A DNA stretch of 64,000 bases, from NCBI GenBank assembly GCA_036172665.1, contig CM069871.1:4216001-4280000 (forward strand). Direction: 5' to 3'. The position numbers were made by a program, and so were the translations under genes. Origin of the DNA: Prosopocoilus inquinatus. Taxonomy: Eukaryota; Arthropoda; Insecta; Coleoptera; Lucanidae. Position 1 is the first letter of the stretch, and the number at the start of each line of letters is the position of its first letter. Below are positions 35,241 through 47,929 of the stretch, one piece after another. Below the pieces are notes generated by a model, which saw only the letters and a program-made list of their open reading frames with translations, did no database searches and was not told the DNA's origin.

Positions 35241-36377
35241 TTAACGGACACGCAAAAAATCGAAATTCGAGACGAGACGCGCCCAACGCAACACCAAGAA
35301 GCACCGGGCCGCGTGGAAAACAAAAACGTATTTATTAAAACCAAACCTCGTCCTGAGGCGGAATTAAAATACCCAAGGGATTTGAAACCGTAACAAACTA
35401 TGTGGCTTGAAATTAATCTATTCAGACCTCGGTTTAAGCAATGATAAAGCTATTTCGATGACGGTACGTACACATTTCGATTAAACTTTTCAGGCAATTA
35501 TTTATGCAATAAAAATTGAAGAAACGCCGTCCTTTGCCAAAATATTCGAGGAAAGCCCCTGCGTGCAATTTAATTATTACACAAAATGTGCTCTTCTGGT
35601 ACTTTGTACAAACTGCATCTATAAAAAAAACATTTAATAACTCATAATTACATAGTCTGCACTTAAAAATAATTGCGATTAATAATTTTATTTTCGAAAT
35701 AGATTTTAAACTCGTCGTTCTTATAATCGGCGCGGTGACGGACGGACGCATTTAAGCCGAAGAGCTTCAGAACTTTTTAATCCGGCGGCAACACGAGAGT
35801 TCAAAGAGCGACCATAAATGCACGTAATTTGATATAAACATGCCCGAGTCCATTCCAATATCCTGCCAGAGAGCGGGATTAAACGCGAACCTACGTGTGG
35901 ACCGTGTTTTGAACTAACAACTTCTGCATTAAATGCGCAAAGCCCCCCAAATTAATTTACATTTTACACTAGACTGACGTTTCGAAATGCTGTTTAGCCT
36001 GATGTAACAAAAGCGATTAATAAAATCTTCCTCCATCCACGAATAATATTGTGACGAATTAGTCGTACATGCGTCAGAGCCGGCGCGACATAATCTCGAA
36101 GCTTCTGCTTTACGTTTATCTGCTTCGGCGATGGAATTTTCTGGGTACTTCCATATAGAGAGATTGGAACCGAACGGGACGGAAGTTTCGCGAGATCAAA
36201 CAATCTCGCAAACCAGCCGTGCATATTTAAACACTCGGTCGAGGAAATAAAAATAGAAACAGACATCGATAGTTCGCATTGAAGTCAACCAACTGATCGT
36301 TCGGTTTTTGTAAAAATTAATTGGTCGATGGTACGCATGAAATAAATTAGTGCTAGTGTAACGTTGTTAATAAATTA
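35241..36377. other. Unassigned spacer between the two copies of repeat C
   Basis: Two ~90-105-codon minus-strand frames (35434-35751, 35994-36266) have no recognisable motif. No gene is supported. Confidence 0.3.
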
Positions 36378-36650
36378 GCCAATCCCTGCAAAAGTCACAC
36401 GTGTGTGAATTTTAAAACTCCGCCCGAATAACAACGATCAAACACTAGAAACCAAGGCAGAAAAACCGCATCCTTTGTTTTGTATATTTAAAGTCGAGAC
36501 AGGAATGTAAAAGTTTAGACGTTGTACAATCCTGTCTCGATTTTAAATAAAAAAAAAAACTGTAAGATTCTCACGAAATTTGTAAAATAAAATGCCAGAC
36601 AGAAAAGAAAACAACAAAGATTTTCGTAGACAAGAAAATTATTTTTAGCT
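36378..36650 (+). repeat. Dispersed repeat C, copy 2, with internal hairpin
   Basis: Homologous to 34970-35240 but with an extra inserted ~45 bp that creates a 20-bp imperfect hairpin. TAAAGTCGAGACAGGAATGT (36489-36508) pairs with ACAATCCTGTCTCGATTTTA (36526-36545) with two mismatches and a 17-nt loop. In copy 1 only the right arm is present. Confidence 0.8.
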
Positions 36651-37739
36651 TAAACGCGTACGCAGAAGACAAGGAATCGAAACGAGAAAATATTAGATTT
36701 ATCGGGTATTTTATTTTAAAATAAATTAAATCGAACCTTAAATTCGTAAAATATCGTCAATTTGGCTTGGTATGTTTAGTTGTAAGGACCTCAGCGTGGT
36801 CTTGTTGATTCTACGCAGGAAAGGTCGAGGACATAAAATGTTTATGGCAATGGGAAGGATTTGGTATTGACCGAGCTAATATTGTCGGTGTGGACGTGTT
36901 CTCGTGTCCTTACATGGATTAATGACTGCGGTTTAACAATCGAAATGCATTAACTGCCATGTCAATAATGAATTAGTCCCTTCGAATACGATAATTGACG
37001 TTTCCGACAATCTGTCTGCGATTTCAACGCCGCCGCCGGAACGATGCGATAAATTTAATTATTTAAATCCGCGTGCGAGCGTCCTTGCTTTTTGCCGGCG
37101 GCGACGTTTTCTTTTCCAGGACGAAACGAAAAGTTCACAGACATCGAGTAATACGATCGTATTAATAATTCCGTATACATTACACTAAAAGCACTCACTA
37201 CTTACTTCGAATTATAAAATACAAATTTGCTTTATTTAAGTTGCGACGGTACACCTACGTAATCATTATTATTTTTGCGCAATTCAGTACACTTTATTTA
37301 ATTAAGATACTTTACTAAATTAAAAATCGGGTCGAAGTATGATTAATCTGAATACATTCAGAAATCATGTCGAGGAATGATACGTTTCAAAATACAAAAT
37401 TAAAACCGTGCAGCTGATATAACGAAAGTATTAGTCAGCCTACAGTACTATACTAAGAAATGAGATCATATTAGGGGCGAGGGTATCATGTAAAAAAAGA
37501 GTAAGCTTGCATTGCGCTGCTCTGCAGAACGTGAATCAACGGGTGACTCATCGGAAAGCTCTATGCGTTGCATGTATGCAGCTCCCGTTGCAAGCCAAGT
37601 CTTCGAAAATCTAGGGACTCCTACGCCACCCTAGAACTCGTAATAAATAGGACAAGAAAAGTATGACAGTCTGTGTAACACGCGTTTTAAAAATTCCTCG
37701 CCGTAAAGTTTTCAAAACTCAAAGTTTATTCTATCATTA
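36651..37739. other. Unassigned sequence
   Basis: No gene or repeat is supported. A GC-rich patch at 37020-37110 contains a TTTTCTTTTCCAG acceptor-like site without a matching donor. Confidence 0.3.
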
Positions 37740-38545
37740 AATTTTCCTGATTTAATTGAAATAAAGTATACCTGAGAAGCATCCAAAACCGGCGAGGGTG
37801 AGTTTGAATATAGCAAGAAAAGTTTGATTTAATTAAGATACCTTCGTTTAAATGCCGGGGAATTATAAAAAAAATAATTTAAGTACTATCAATATGTTCA
37901 ATAAGTTAGTGGAAGAAATCTTCATGAGGAGATGGACAACGAGGGAGAAAAACTGACAATCGCATCTTAATTTCTCTCATCGTGAAATTTTCAAAATTCA
38001 TACGTGTTTCTTCCGTGAGTCAATTTTTCTAGTTTAATTTAAATAAAGTGTACCTAAGAAGCATCCGCGACGGACGAGAGAATGGTTACATTTCGTCCAG
38101 AAGCTTCACCTGTGATAATGATTCTTTTACTTTTAATTATTTAAGCCCTATCAGTATGTTTAATAAGTTAATCGAAGAAATTCCGATGAGGAGAGAGACA
38201 ACGAGGGAAAAAACTTGACATTCTTAAACATCTTTATTCTGTCCTTCGTGCAAAAACTTCAGAAAACGTATTTTTTTTCTATAAATCTCAAACCAGGTAC
38301 CGAAATAAGAAAATCGTTTCTTCGGGGGTGACCCATGTGTTACATTTTTCTAGATCGGCACTCCTTTGTAGACTGCGTTGGGAAGCAGACGTTTTGTTTA
38401 CGCGTTAATTAATGAAGTGAGTTCTGGATGAATTTAGAGTGTTTGATTTTTGGATCTGGTGACCAGACCGTCTTCAAAGGATTTACCTCACTTCGTTGTT
38501 TGTTACCCCGCTATTTGTGGAGCCGTTTCTGGGTGAATTTATAGT
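37740..38545 (+). repeat. Diverged tandem copies of repeat family D
   Basis: Two older copies of the sequence that forms the palindrome arms: one around 37740-38020 (AATAAAGTATACCTGAGAAGCATCC ... ATATGTTCAATAAGTTAGTGG) and one around 38030-38300 (AATAAAGTGTACCTAAGAAG ... TATGTTTAATAAGTTAATCG). Another partial copy lies at 42285-42370. A plus-strand gene is unlikely, because the ORF of the arms is not retained in these copies. Confidence 0.75.
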
Positions 38546-39275
38546 ATGAAAACTTCGTCAACGACTGAGAGATTAGACGACATTGAATATTTTTTTCTTC
38601 GAATCGACAGGGACAAAGCCAACAAGGGAGAAGAACATGACTTGTTTGCTTGAGAATCGTGCCTTAATTTTCCCCGTCGTGAAATTTTCAAAATCCAATT
38701 TCTTTCTTCGATCAGTCAATTTTTCTAGTTTAATTCAAATAAAGTGTACCTAAGAAGCATCCACGACCGACGAGGGAATGGTTACATTTCGTTGAAAAGA
38801 TTCGCCCACGATAATGATTCTTTTATTTTCAATTTAAGTCCTATTGATATGTTCAATAAGTTAATGGAAGACATTCCTGTAAAGAGAAAGAGACAACGAG
38901 GGACAAGAACTTGTCATACTTTAGGCTTAAATGGCTCTATTCTGGCCTTTAACCATCCTAACAAGTTTTGGACGCTGCTTGTTGCTACATGCTACGGTGC
39001 TTATTGGAATTTTACTTTTTACTTCACAGATCGCGTTCTTAAGACATTCTGTTTGCACGTTAATTAATGAAGTGACTTCTGGATGAATTTAAAGTGTTTG
39101 AGTTTTGGATCTGGTGACCTGACCGTCTTCAACGGATTTACCTGACTTCGTTGTTTGTTACCTCGCTATTTCTGGAGCCGTTTCTGGGTGAATTTAAAAT
39201 ATTGGATTTTTGGATCTGGTGACCCGACCGTCCTTAACGGATTTACCTCGCTTCGTTATTTGTTAGCCCGCTGTC
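38546..39275 (+). repeat. Left arm of a 3.5-kb palindrome (repeat family D)
   Basis: ATGAAAACTTCGTCAACGAC at 38546 to the second GGATTTACCTCGCTTCGTTA at ~39258 matches, in reverse complement, 41293-42027. By eye the arms look about 95% identical. The arm contains a 107-codon open frame (38744-39067) whose first ATG gives MFNKLMEDIPVKRKRQRGTR, and two ~105-bp subrepeats with GGATTTACCTSRCTTCGTTR. The inverted copy keeps the same frame. Product not recognised. Confidence 0.9.
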
Positions 39276-41292
39276 TGCGAATTGCACCACAAAGCTAAAT
39301 AAAGCGAGGCGTGAGACCACTTGTGCCATAAAAATCCAATTGTACTTCGGCGAAGACGATAGCAAAAACTTATTTTTAATGGATGAAAAGCAGGCGAGAA
39401 TCTGTACCGCCGAGCGTTCCCACGTTGCGCCATCGAGAATAAATGCGATTTAAAACTCGACATATAAAGGGTGACACTTGGAAAGCGATCTTTCATATTT
39501 TAACACAACATTGCTTAAAATCCAAAATCAAATGACATTCATTATATCAAAGTTTAGATACATACATCAATACCACATTTTTATTAGATTTTCACGGCAT
39601 ACCACGATTACAAATAACTAAAGAATAGCTTATAGAATTGTTTTCGAACTGTATGTGTTGATTTTGTTATTGCATCATATAGCTGTGCTGAAAATTACGC
39701 TGAAAACGTAAAAACCATCTGAAACAAACGCGCATTATCAGGAAATATTCAATTTAGTCGTAAAAGTGGGCTAATGTTTTGTTGTGCTTAAACTAAATTA
39801 TTATTAACGTTTGTCGCATTTTCATAATGCACTCCGCGCGCCAGCAAAAATTTATAAACTCGTTAAACGTGAATAACGCCCGTTTATATTCATAAATGTA
39901 ATTATTTATATTGCATTAGATTATCAATAAACGCGATTAACACTTTAATTAATATGTATATTATGTTATACATAAACTATGCAGTTAGTTTTTGTGGTGG
40001 TCGGTGCAAAACAATGATGTTCCCGTGCAATTATTATAAATCAAGTTATTTATCATTCGGTTTGAATTTTAAATAATTTAAAATTTTCTGCGGTCGAATG
40101 ATTCATTTAATGATATTCGCTGTAATGCGAAAGTATCTTGGTTTGGAAACGGTTTCGCATTGTAAAGTCCGAATGCTTCGGAGATTCAGACAGTCGTAAA
40201 GTTCAATGGAGAGATCGTAAAATCCGGTTCTGGTAATACACCATGCACATATTACCATTTGAAAGGAGAAACGGCCGAAATAAGTGGATATATTTTTTTA
40301 TTATCGCAAAGTTCCACCGAGCTGGCCGCCCCCTGTTTTCGCGACGGAATATTCAATCCCCCGATCTCATTTTACTATGCGACTTTCTCGTATTGGATCA
40401 GTCACTTCGATATAAGATTTATCAATTCCTTTTCAACACCAATCTCGAGGACGACGAGGAGGAGGAGGAATATCCCGTCCTGCCTTGAGATAGATTGGCG
40501 GTGGTCGGTCTGTCCGGGCGGAGGCGCCGGGGTGGTTTCTTTTTCTTCTTCTGCCCTGTATAAACCATCTCGAAACAGCGACGTGTAAAATCGCCTTCTC
40601 AAACGGAATGATTCGGCGGCTGCTTTTCGGAATTCCATTAAAAATTGAAAATTAAATTCTGAACTTCTGTCGGAAATCCTCGGTTGTCGAAAGGAATTTC
40701 GAATTTATGAATTTTATTGCGTATTAAAGTTTTGCTGAAACGAATAGTAGAGGAAACGGAAATATCACATGAAACACCTTCGACTTTACTACACCACAAA
40801 GTTGCCGTCAGAAATAAAAAAACGAACGACATTCCTGTAAATAATGTAACGACCGTGCTTTATTTATTTAGCAATTTAGGAATGATCAGCCTATATACAT
40901 ACTTACTCTAAAATTTTTTTTACTTTGAAAAACAACAAAACCACCCCCTGTTTACTAATAATCCATACTCATCTACTCTTTTTAAGACACGGGCCACCCC
41001 CGGAAAGACGATTTTCTTATTTTGTCGCATGGTTTGAGATTTACAGAAGTGTTTGCACCAAGGGCAGAATAGGCGTCACTTTGCCGACGGGCAAGAAAAA
41101 AAGATTATCTGACCCCGTACCAGCCGCTAGAGAAAAATAAAACGAGTAAACGACGCATACAATACAATCGTGAACAATAAACGCCCGTGGAAACAGGCAG
41201 AAAAAAAAAAGATGATGGCACTAACCTTGTTTATAAGGAAAACAAGCCTCAGAACATAAATTTCCAGAAAACTCTCATCGAAACGGCTCCAC
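39276..41292. other. Palindrome spacer
   Basis: About 2 kb of mostly AT-rich unique sequence between the arms. 40905-41150 belongs to a dispersed repeat shared with 62945-63120 (CCACCCCCTGTTTACTAATA / CCACCACCGCTTACTGTTAA). A GAGGAGGAGGAGGAA run lies near 40456. No gene is supported. Confidence 0.5.
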
Positions 41293-42027
41293 AAATAGCG
41301 GGGTAACAAACTACGAAGTGAGGTAAATCCTCCGACGAGGACGGTCGGGTCACCAGATCCGAAAATCAAACACTATAAATTCACCCAGAAACGGCTCCAC
41401 AAATAGCGGGGTAACAAACAACGAAGTCAGGTAAATCCGTTGAAGACGGTCAGGCCACCGGATCCAAAAATCAAACACTTTAAATTCATCCAGAACTCAC
41501 TTCATTAATTAACGTGCAAACAGAATGTCTTCCCAACGCGGTCTGTAAAGTAAAAAGTAAAATTCCAATAAGCACCGTAGCATGTAGCAACAAGCAGCGT
41601 CCAAAACTTGTTAGGATGGTTAAAGGCCAGAATAGAGCCATTTAAGCCTAAAGTATGACAAGTTCTTGTCCCTCGTTGTCTCTTTCTCTTTACAGGAATG
41701 TCTTCCATTAACTTATTGAACATATCGATAGGACTTAAATTGACAATAAAAGAATCATTATCATGGGCGAATCTTTTCAACGAAATTTAACCATTCCCTC
41801 GTCGGTCGTGGATGCTTCTTAGGTACACTTTATTTGAATGAAACTAGAAAAATGGACTGATCGAAGAATGAAATTTTGATTTTGAAAATTTCACGACGAG
41901 GACAATTAAGACACGATTCTCAAGCAAACAAGTCATGTTCTTCTCCCTTGTTGGCTTTGTCCCTATCGGTTCGAAGAAAAAAATATTCAATGTCGTCTAA
42001 TCTCTCAGTCGTTGACGAAGTTTTCAT
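41293..42027 (-). repeat. Right arm of the 3.5-kb palindrome (repeat family D)
   Basis: Reverse complement of 38546-39275. The minus-strand frame 41505-41780 matches the left-arm ORF with only two substitutions in the shared part (F to V, L to G), so the arms separated recently or are kept similar by gene conversion. The two ~110-bp subrepeats with AACGGCTCCACAAATAGCGG are near 41281 and 41391. Confidence 0.9.
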
Positions 42028-42414
42028 TTAGAAATCCAGTCGCCAGAATATTTCTACGAACGTAAATAAGTATCATGCACTCAGTGAAATATGAGGTGAA
42101 TGCAAGTCACCTTAATTCCTTTTTGTTGCGCGTACAAAAAGCTGACGTTGCAGTTCTAGTATGAGATCTTCTGTTGCATCTGCGTTAGGGTTCGAAAAGC
42201 AACGCTAAACTGAATCGCCCTCCATCTAGCGTTGAAAGCTCTATTGAAATGTCGTCCTGTTACGTAGCGAAGTTCATATAAACAATTAATAGTAACAGTA
42301 TGTTAATCGAGAAGAAAACCTCATAAGGAGAGAGACGGCGAAAGAGAGGAATTTGACAATCTTTAGCTAAATAACTAATAAATAATAAATAATTATATTG
42401 CACTGTAAAATTTC

Positions 42415-42640
42415 AACTCCCTCTGCTGATACAAGCAGTTTTAGTTTGTCAAGGTTAAAGTGCGCTGTATAACAAATTGAATCATTGTGACATGTAACTC
42501 AGCTCATATTTCGTTTGGTACATGACATCTAATGAAACGGTGAAGCATTGTTTTTGTACGTCGGCGTCGCAAGCTTAAATGAAGGCTTTGTTTTATCTCA
42601 GACCGGTAGATTAAATGAGATTATTTTTTTCTGTGTGTAT
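42415..42640 (+). repeat. Dispersed repeat E, copy 1
   Basis: AGCAGTTTTAGTTTGTCAAG, GAATCATTGTGACATGTAAC and CGGCGTCGCAAGCTTAAATG occur in the same order at 63510-63720 (close match) and in diverged form at 44100-44300. All copies share one orientation. It is a non-coding family of unknown type. Confidence 0.85.
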
Positions 42641-44099
42641 ACCGATACAAAATGAAAATTTTTACAAAGAAGACGATTCAGAAATATTGAAAAACATTTT
42701 GGATAATTTATAATGTTAATAATTTTAACTGCTACGCAAGGTAATATTTGTAAGACCGGCCGCAAAATTATCAAAACATTTTCTTTTCATTATTATGAAA
42801 ACATATTAATGCGTATACTTAAATATAATTAATCAAACGCTCACCCTTTCCTTCGGCTACTGGGAACCTTCCGCCACCGTCATCGCCCAATGACACATTG
42901 CGTTCATGCAACAATAACATGTGTTTACAATCATATGTCAAGAGTCAACAGTTATTTACTCACCGGGGACCCCCGGTCCCCAAGGCCACAATGGTCTGCA
43001 CTTGCTCCACCGACCCTTAAGGTCTATTTATAACTTACACTCGTGCTTCTACCATATCTCTTAATGGTACCAACCTTGGGCCTTCCCAAACTCATTTCTG
43101 TTGCTCTCTCATATGTTCCAATTCTCTAAAATATTATTTCCACAAGCACACTCTACATGCACCGCAGATAGCCTCACTTAGGTACATGCAAACACGCTCT
43201 ATCCCACGTCTTGGTACTATCCGACCCGTAAATTCTCTACCACTCTTCCACCAGGTGGTGTGGCATCTCACCACCGGCCTCCACCTGGCACGTAAGGCTG
43301 GTGACAATTCCTCAGGGCCGCCCGCTACATCGGGTCCCCTTGGGATCACCTTGGTACGTGAACAGTACGTCGTTCACTCTCGGCTGCGTTTTTAAACCCT
43401 GTTAGTACGATCCCCCTTCGGGGATGGCTACTCATGCAATGATGTCCCCAACGTCCCCGCCGTCCCAGACATCCCGCAACCACCCCCGCCAACATAGTCC
43501 AACTAGTCAGCGGTCAAGTGATGTAGCACCTGCCACGCCTTGCCGAGCCTAAACCCAGGGGAATCGCTCATTCATACCAAGCAAGAAGTAGATCAAGCTA
43601 ATTCTCTACATATCATGCAATTTGCTATAATATACAACTTATCTCTAAAGCGTACTGCATCTCTCCGGTGTGGTGCACAATATTTCCTAAACACACCCTG
43701 TATGTACGGACCCTGTATATAATACACGCCGACTATAATCGTACGCAAACATCGCATACCCCGAGCCGCGAACCGCGAGATTGGCCAATAACGCGCTTGA
43801 CGTGTAATAATAATTATTCCGCACGATTTATGTATTATTAATTATTAATACCCCAAATACTTATTAGCGTGTGCATCGTTTAACAGCATATCAATCACTG
43901 CCCCGGCCCTTGGACGAAGCTATCTCGCCCCGACCGATTTTGTTTATTATTTACGTTTCTCAAGTGCCATCTCGCATTCCAACCGTCTGGGTTTATATTC
44001 GATGCATTTTAGGCGAAACTGTAATTTCTTAAATTATAGATCCTTTATATTTTTTTTTTAACTTAATAAAAATATATCTAACATGTTCATGAAAAATTC
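42641..44099. other. Unassigned, with a GC-rich segment at 43160-43560
   Basis: 43160-43560 is much richer in GC and CpG than its surroundings and contains CCACCAGGTGGTGTGGCATC and GGGTCCCCTTGGGATCACC. The minus strand has a 71-codon Arg-rich frame (43134-43349). This composition is typical of an old LINE or other transposon fragment, but no motif names the family. Confidence 0.35.
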
Positions 44100-44300
44100 C
44101 CGTCCACCGGCAGTTTTAGTTGCGCGGTAAGTTGAATCATTATCTTATCCGGTGTGACAGGCTTCTACAGCTCACATTTGATTTGATACTTGACATCTCA
44201 CAAAGAGCTTGTTATGTTATTGAGATGAGGTATTGTTTGCTTATGTGAGCTAGCGCCGCAAGCCTAAATGAAAGTTTTATTTCAGACCAGAATAAATTAT
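44100..44300 (+). repeat. Dispersed repeat E, copy 2 (diverged)
   Basis: GGCAGTTTTAGTTGCGCGG, GAATCATTATCTTATCCGG and CGCCGCAAGCCTAAATGAAA align with repeat E copies at 42415 and 63510 with many differences. Confidence 0.65.
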
Positions 44301-45449
44301 TTTTTTTATGGATAGGAAGTTCAAATTCTTACAATAAGGTAATCAAAGTTGCCGTGGGGATGGGCCTGGATAGGGCGGTAGGTGGGATTTAGTTAATTTT
44401 TTTTCTAAATACACTCAAAATTTTGTATAGATGAAGATGATGGATTAGATTGGTCAATAACTTTAAAATTCATGTGGATGATAAATAATACGTTCACTTT
44501 CCATTACTGTTAAGATTATTACTAGAAACAGGATAAATGACATGTTCATGGAGCGAAACTAAAACTAATTTATCTTCGCATAAATTATCTGCGACAAACT
44601 ACGTATGTATGTTCAATTTGCATTCCTGTATCCGAAAGCGCTGTCATTTTGATCGGCCGAAATTCGAGCGGGGAATTTGTTTTGTCAGTTGTTGGCTTGA
44701 ACGTGCGTCTGTTTACCGACGAAATTTTCATGTTTGCACAACAGACTTGCCATAAATATGTTCAGGCGAATAACAAGCGGAACCCAAACACCCGCAGGTG
44801 TTGTTTAATAGATAGGCGGCAAGCACGTGTAACTTGTTCGGAACTTTGCGTTAAGTATTTGAAAAAGCCCGGGGCCGCTAATTCCCCTCAGATAAGAAAC
44901 AAATCCCGGAAATTGCTTCGCATAGAGTTCCGTTTCCGTTTCGTCATATACTATTTCAAAAAAAAAAAAAAAACCAAACAAATACTATTTGGTTTCAAAC
45001 AAATTAGGATATGGAAGAGAGGAGGGAGGAACTAAAAATGAATCAGTACACTTTCTAAGGCCTTTGTTAGATGCTAAATTTGACACAACGATTCTGTTTT
45101 ATTCAAATTTAAGCCCCTTCTTAGGTACACTTTATTTCAATTAAACTAGGAAAATTGACTGACAGGAGAAATACTTTTGAATTTTGGAAATTTCACGACG
45201 AAGACGCGATTGTCAAACAAAGTCATGTTGGTGGGTGCCTCAAGCTGGCCCGAGATTTCCTGGAATTCGCTCGCACTGGAAGCTGCCCCGAGAGTTTTCT
45301 CATGATTCATTTCATATCATGTTTTATTGCAAAGCAAGCTTGTTCTTTTTTGACTTGATATGTGTAGTAGGATCTCATTTCTTGGTATACTTTAGGCCGA
45401 TTAAATTTATTATACCAAAACAAGAATAATAATAAATAATCTGGATTCT
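44301..45449. other. Unassigned, with a fragment of repeat D at ~45115-45200
   Basis: TTCTTAGGTACACTTTATTT at 45117 and GAAATTTCACGACGAAGACG match the palindrome right arm (reverse orientation of family D). GC-richer 45220-45300 has a short open frame (45155-45358) of unknown meaning. Confidence 0.45.
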
Positions 45450-47460
45450 TACATTATTTTATATTTGTATATTGAATTAAACGCATACTTTTTGTTTTGC
45501 TTTTATTGTTACTTTTTCATTTTGCAATATTTTTAGTCAGTATTCATTCCCTTCCATTGACAACAACGCTTTTACTGCTTCTCTTACGTAACTTTTCTAA
45601 AATCTGGTTTTGGTTTTCTAAAATTATTGTTTTTGGTTTTCAATGCTTTTTTTACGTTTGCTTCTTCTTTTAAGTTCTCCAACTATTTTTTCTCTACCAC
45701 TGCTAGAAGTTGTCCTCCTTCTATACTTTTTCTTACGCTTGTATTTGTATGTTTTCCATTTCATTTATTATTTTCATTCATTGTACACTTACCAGTCACG
45801 AGAATATTTTTCCTTAGGATCACAAAGCTCATTTTTGGTTTGTTTTTTCTCCGTTCTTATTTTGCTGTACGTTCAGTCGAGATACTTTTTTTTTACTTTT
45901 CTCTTCACACTTTTGCTTACTTATTTAATTTTCCAACTGGTGTTTTTGTTTCTATGTTTTCCTTCTAGCATTCTATTTCTTAGTTTCCTCCTCCTATTCT
46001 ATTTTTTAATCCATAACTAACTGTTTCTGTTTTCCTATGTTCACATTTTTGCTTGTTTCGGTTACCTCATTTTATTCTTTTTTCAATTGTTTTAGTATTG
46101 TTTGATTTGATTAGTGTTGTTTATTATTCTGTAAATTATAAACGCAAAAATATTTTTTCCTCGTTTTTTTTTCATTTTTAAGTGTTTATTCTTATTATTC
46201 GCCCTATAAACCCAAAAGCTTTTTTTGTTTTTTATTGTTCCTCATATCTGTTTTGTTTGTACTTTTGACCGTTACCATTTCTCTACCTTTGTTCTAGTTT
46301 TTTATCTTCTTTTTTATCCTCTTTCTATTTAGTTACATATAATTTTTTTGTAATTTATTCGTCTTTCTAACAATCTATAATTTCCTCGTCTATCTCCGTA
46401 TCCCCAAATTCCTTTTATGTACATTAAAATTTTTCCTTCTTCTTTTCTGCTTCTAGATTTCTTTCTTTTTATTTATTTTTCAGCTAACATTCATATTTTT
46501 CTTTTTTCAATTGTCCGTTGATTCGAATTCTTCCTATAATTCCATGAAACCTTACCTATTATAGATTTCAATTTCTTTTTCTTGCCTTTTTTTGTTTGTT
46601 TTCTTCTATTTATTCCTTCTTTTTTTCGTTTCTTCGTTTCTTATATTTAGTTTCTAGCTAATGTTCGTACTTTTTCTGAATCGTCAATTGATTCGAATTC
46701 TTCTTGTAATTCCACGTTACCTTTCATTCTTCCACATACTTATTGCAGATTCTTATTTCTCTTTCGCTAACATTTTTTTTCTGTTTGATTTCTTCTGCTT
46801 ATTCTTTTTCTTATGATGCATGATACCTGTTTTTCGTTTGTTTCCGTTCATTTGATTTTCTTCTAACACTTTGCGTCGCCTTTTATTCTTTTTCCCTAAT
46901 TCCTTCAATTCTTCCATTAACTTCTATTCACCTTCACCTCTTGCTTATTTGAAAGTGTTCTTCATTTTCTTCCTCTTCAACTTATCCTTCGCAATGCTTA
47001 TTTCTTTGTCCGCCAATAAATTTTTTCCTTCCTTTTCATCTGCATTCTTTTCTTAGAGTGCTTCATACTTTTGATCGGCGATTTCTTCCTTTTATTCTTT
47101 TTCTTATACAGTATCTTCTTCAGTTGGTATTTTTATTTCTTTGCTTCGCTTGTGACTGACATTCAACCCTGTTTCTAATGTTTCCGACTATTTCGTCCAC
47201 GCCTTTTAGAAGTTTCAGTTTTGCATTCTGATTTTTCTGCTTGGTTTTGACCATCGCATTTATTATATATTTCAGTTTTTCGTCAGTGCTGTTCATTTTT
47301 TAAATTGTCAGTTGATCAAAAACACTCGTTCGGTACTTTTTAGTTTTCAAAACTGTGTTGTTCTCTATTCCTTGTTTTTATTGTAACACCCTTAAACTTT
47401 TCTTTGAATTTCTCCCATCTTTTTTTCTACCTGCTTCTTCTTTTTCTCTCTCTTATACAA
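45450..47460 (+). repeat. ~2-kb pyrimidine-rich tract with degenerate ~175-bp periodicity
   Basis: The plus strand is dominated by T with C and few G. TTGATTCGAATTCTTC plus TAATTCCA recurs near 46518 and 46690, and similar word sets (GCTTATT, TTTCTTTTT, TTCTTCTTT) recur throughout. Long Phe/Leu/Ser frames here are by-products of composition. It could be an expanded low-complexity repeat or an intronic pyrimidine tract. No gene is supported. Confidence 0.65.
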
Positions 47461-47528
47461 ATTACACCTTTTAAACGTTCAGTATTTCGAACAGATAAAA
47501 TAGCGACATCTTACTATCGTTTTTTGAC

Positions 47529-47631
47529 CTGACATTGCAGTAGGATAGACAAATTGAAGCGGGATTTGTCTCTGTTGAAGAAGCCCCAAGCAGGGCTGAA
47601 ACAGCTGTCCAGAGGCTGCTCGAGGTTTTCG
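47529..47631 (-). CDS. Candidate 103-nt internal exon
   Basis: On the minus strand the sequence TTCTTGATTGCAG (acceptor, ending 47632) precedes 103 bases ending CAATGTCAG|GTCAAA. In the second frame it reads ENLEQPLDSCFSPAWGFF then NRDKSRFNLSILLQCQ, ending on a complete codon. The residue mix (Trp, Cys, Phe, charged pairs) is protein-like, and the GC content is higher than its neighbours. All three frames are open, and the donor is weaker than consensus. No family is recognised. It would belong to a minus-strand gene with introns extending into unassigned sequence. Confidence 0.35.
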
Positions 47632-47929
47632 CTGCAATCAAGAACGATTTGCACAAATTTTTCTAAAAAGTTCAGTATTTCATTTCAACAGATGTGTGAT
47701 CACACGGATTAATTTGAATTATGTTTTCGATTTACGACGACTACAACATTGAACTATTTCTCTGGGATTTGTTAATATACGGTTTAATATTCGAGTCAAT
47801 AATAAAATTGAGTTTTGTTAAGCCAGTATTTTTCGCCGAGCTTTACGTCCGAAACACAACATCGCCGCATAGCTCCATCATCGTTTTTACTCCCACTCAT
47901 TAATTAAGAAATTATAGAAATTACAACTC

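Noticed and set aside
43134..43349. Arg-rich minus frame in a GC-rich block, possibly LINE-encoded
   Set aside because: No reverse transcriptase, endonuclease or zinc-knuckle motif could be identified, so it is only noted as a GC-rich segment.
45627..46020. Hydrophobic Phe/Leu-rich frames resembling membrane proteins
   Set aside because: Several overlapping frames are open at once because the DNA is almost pure pyrimidine; composition alone explains them.
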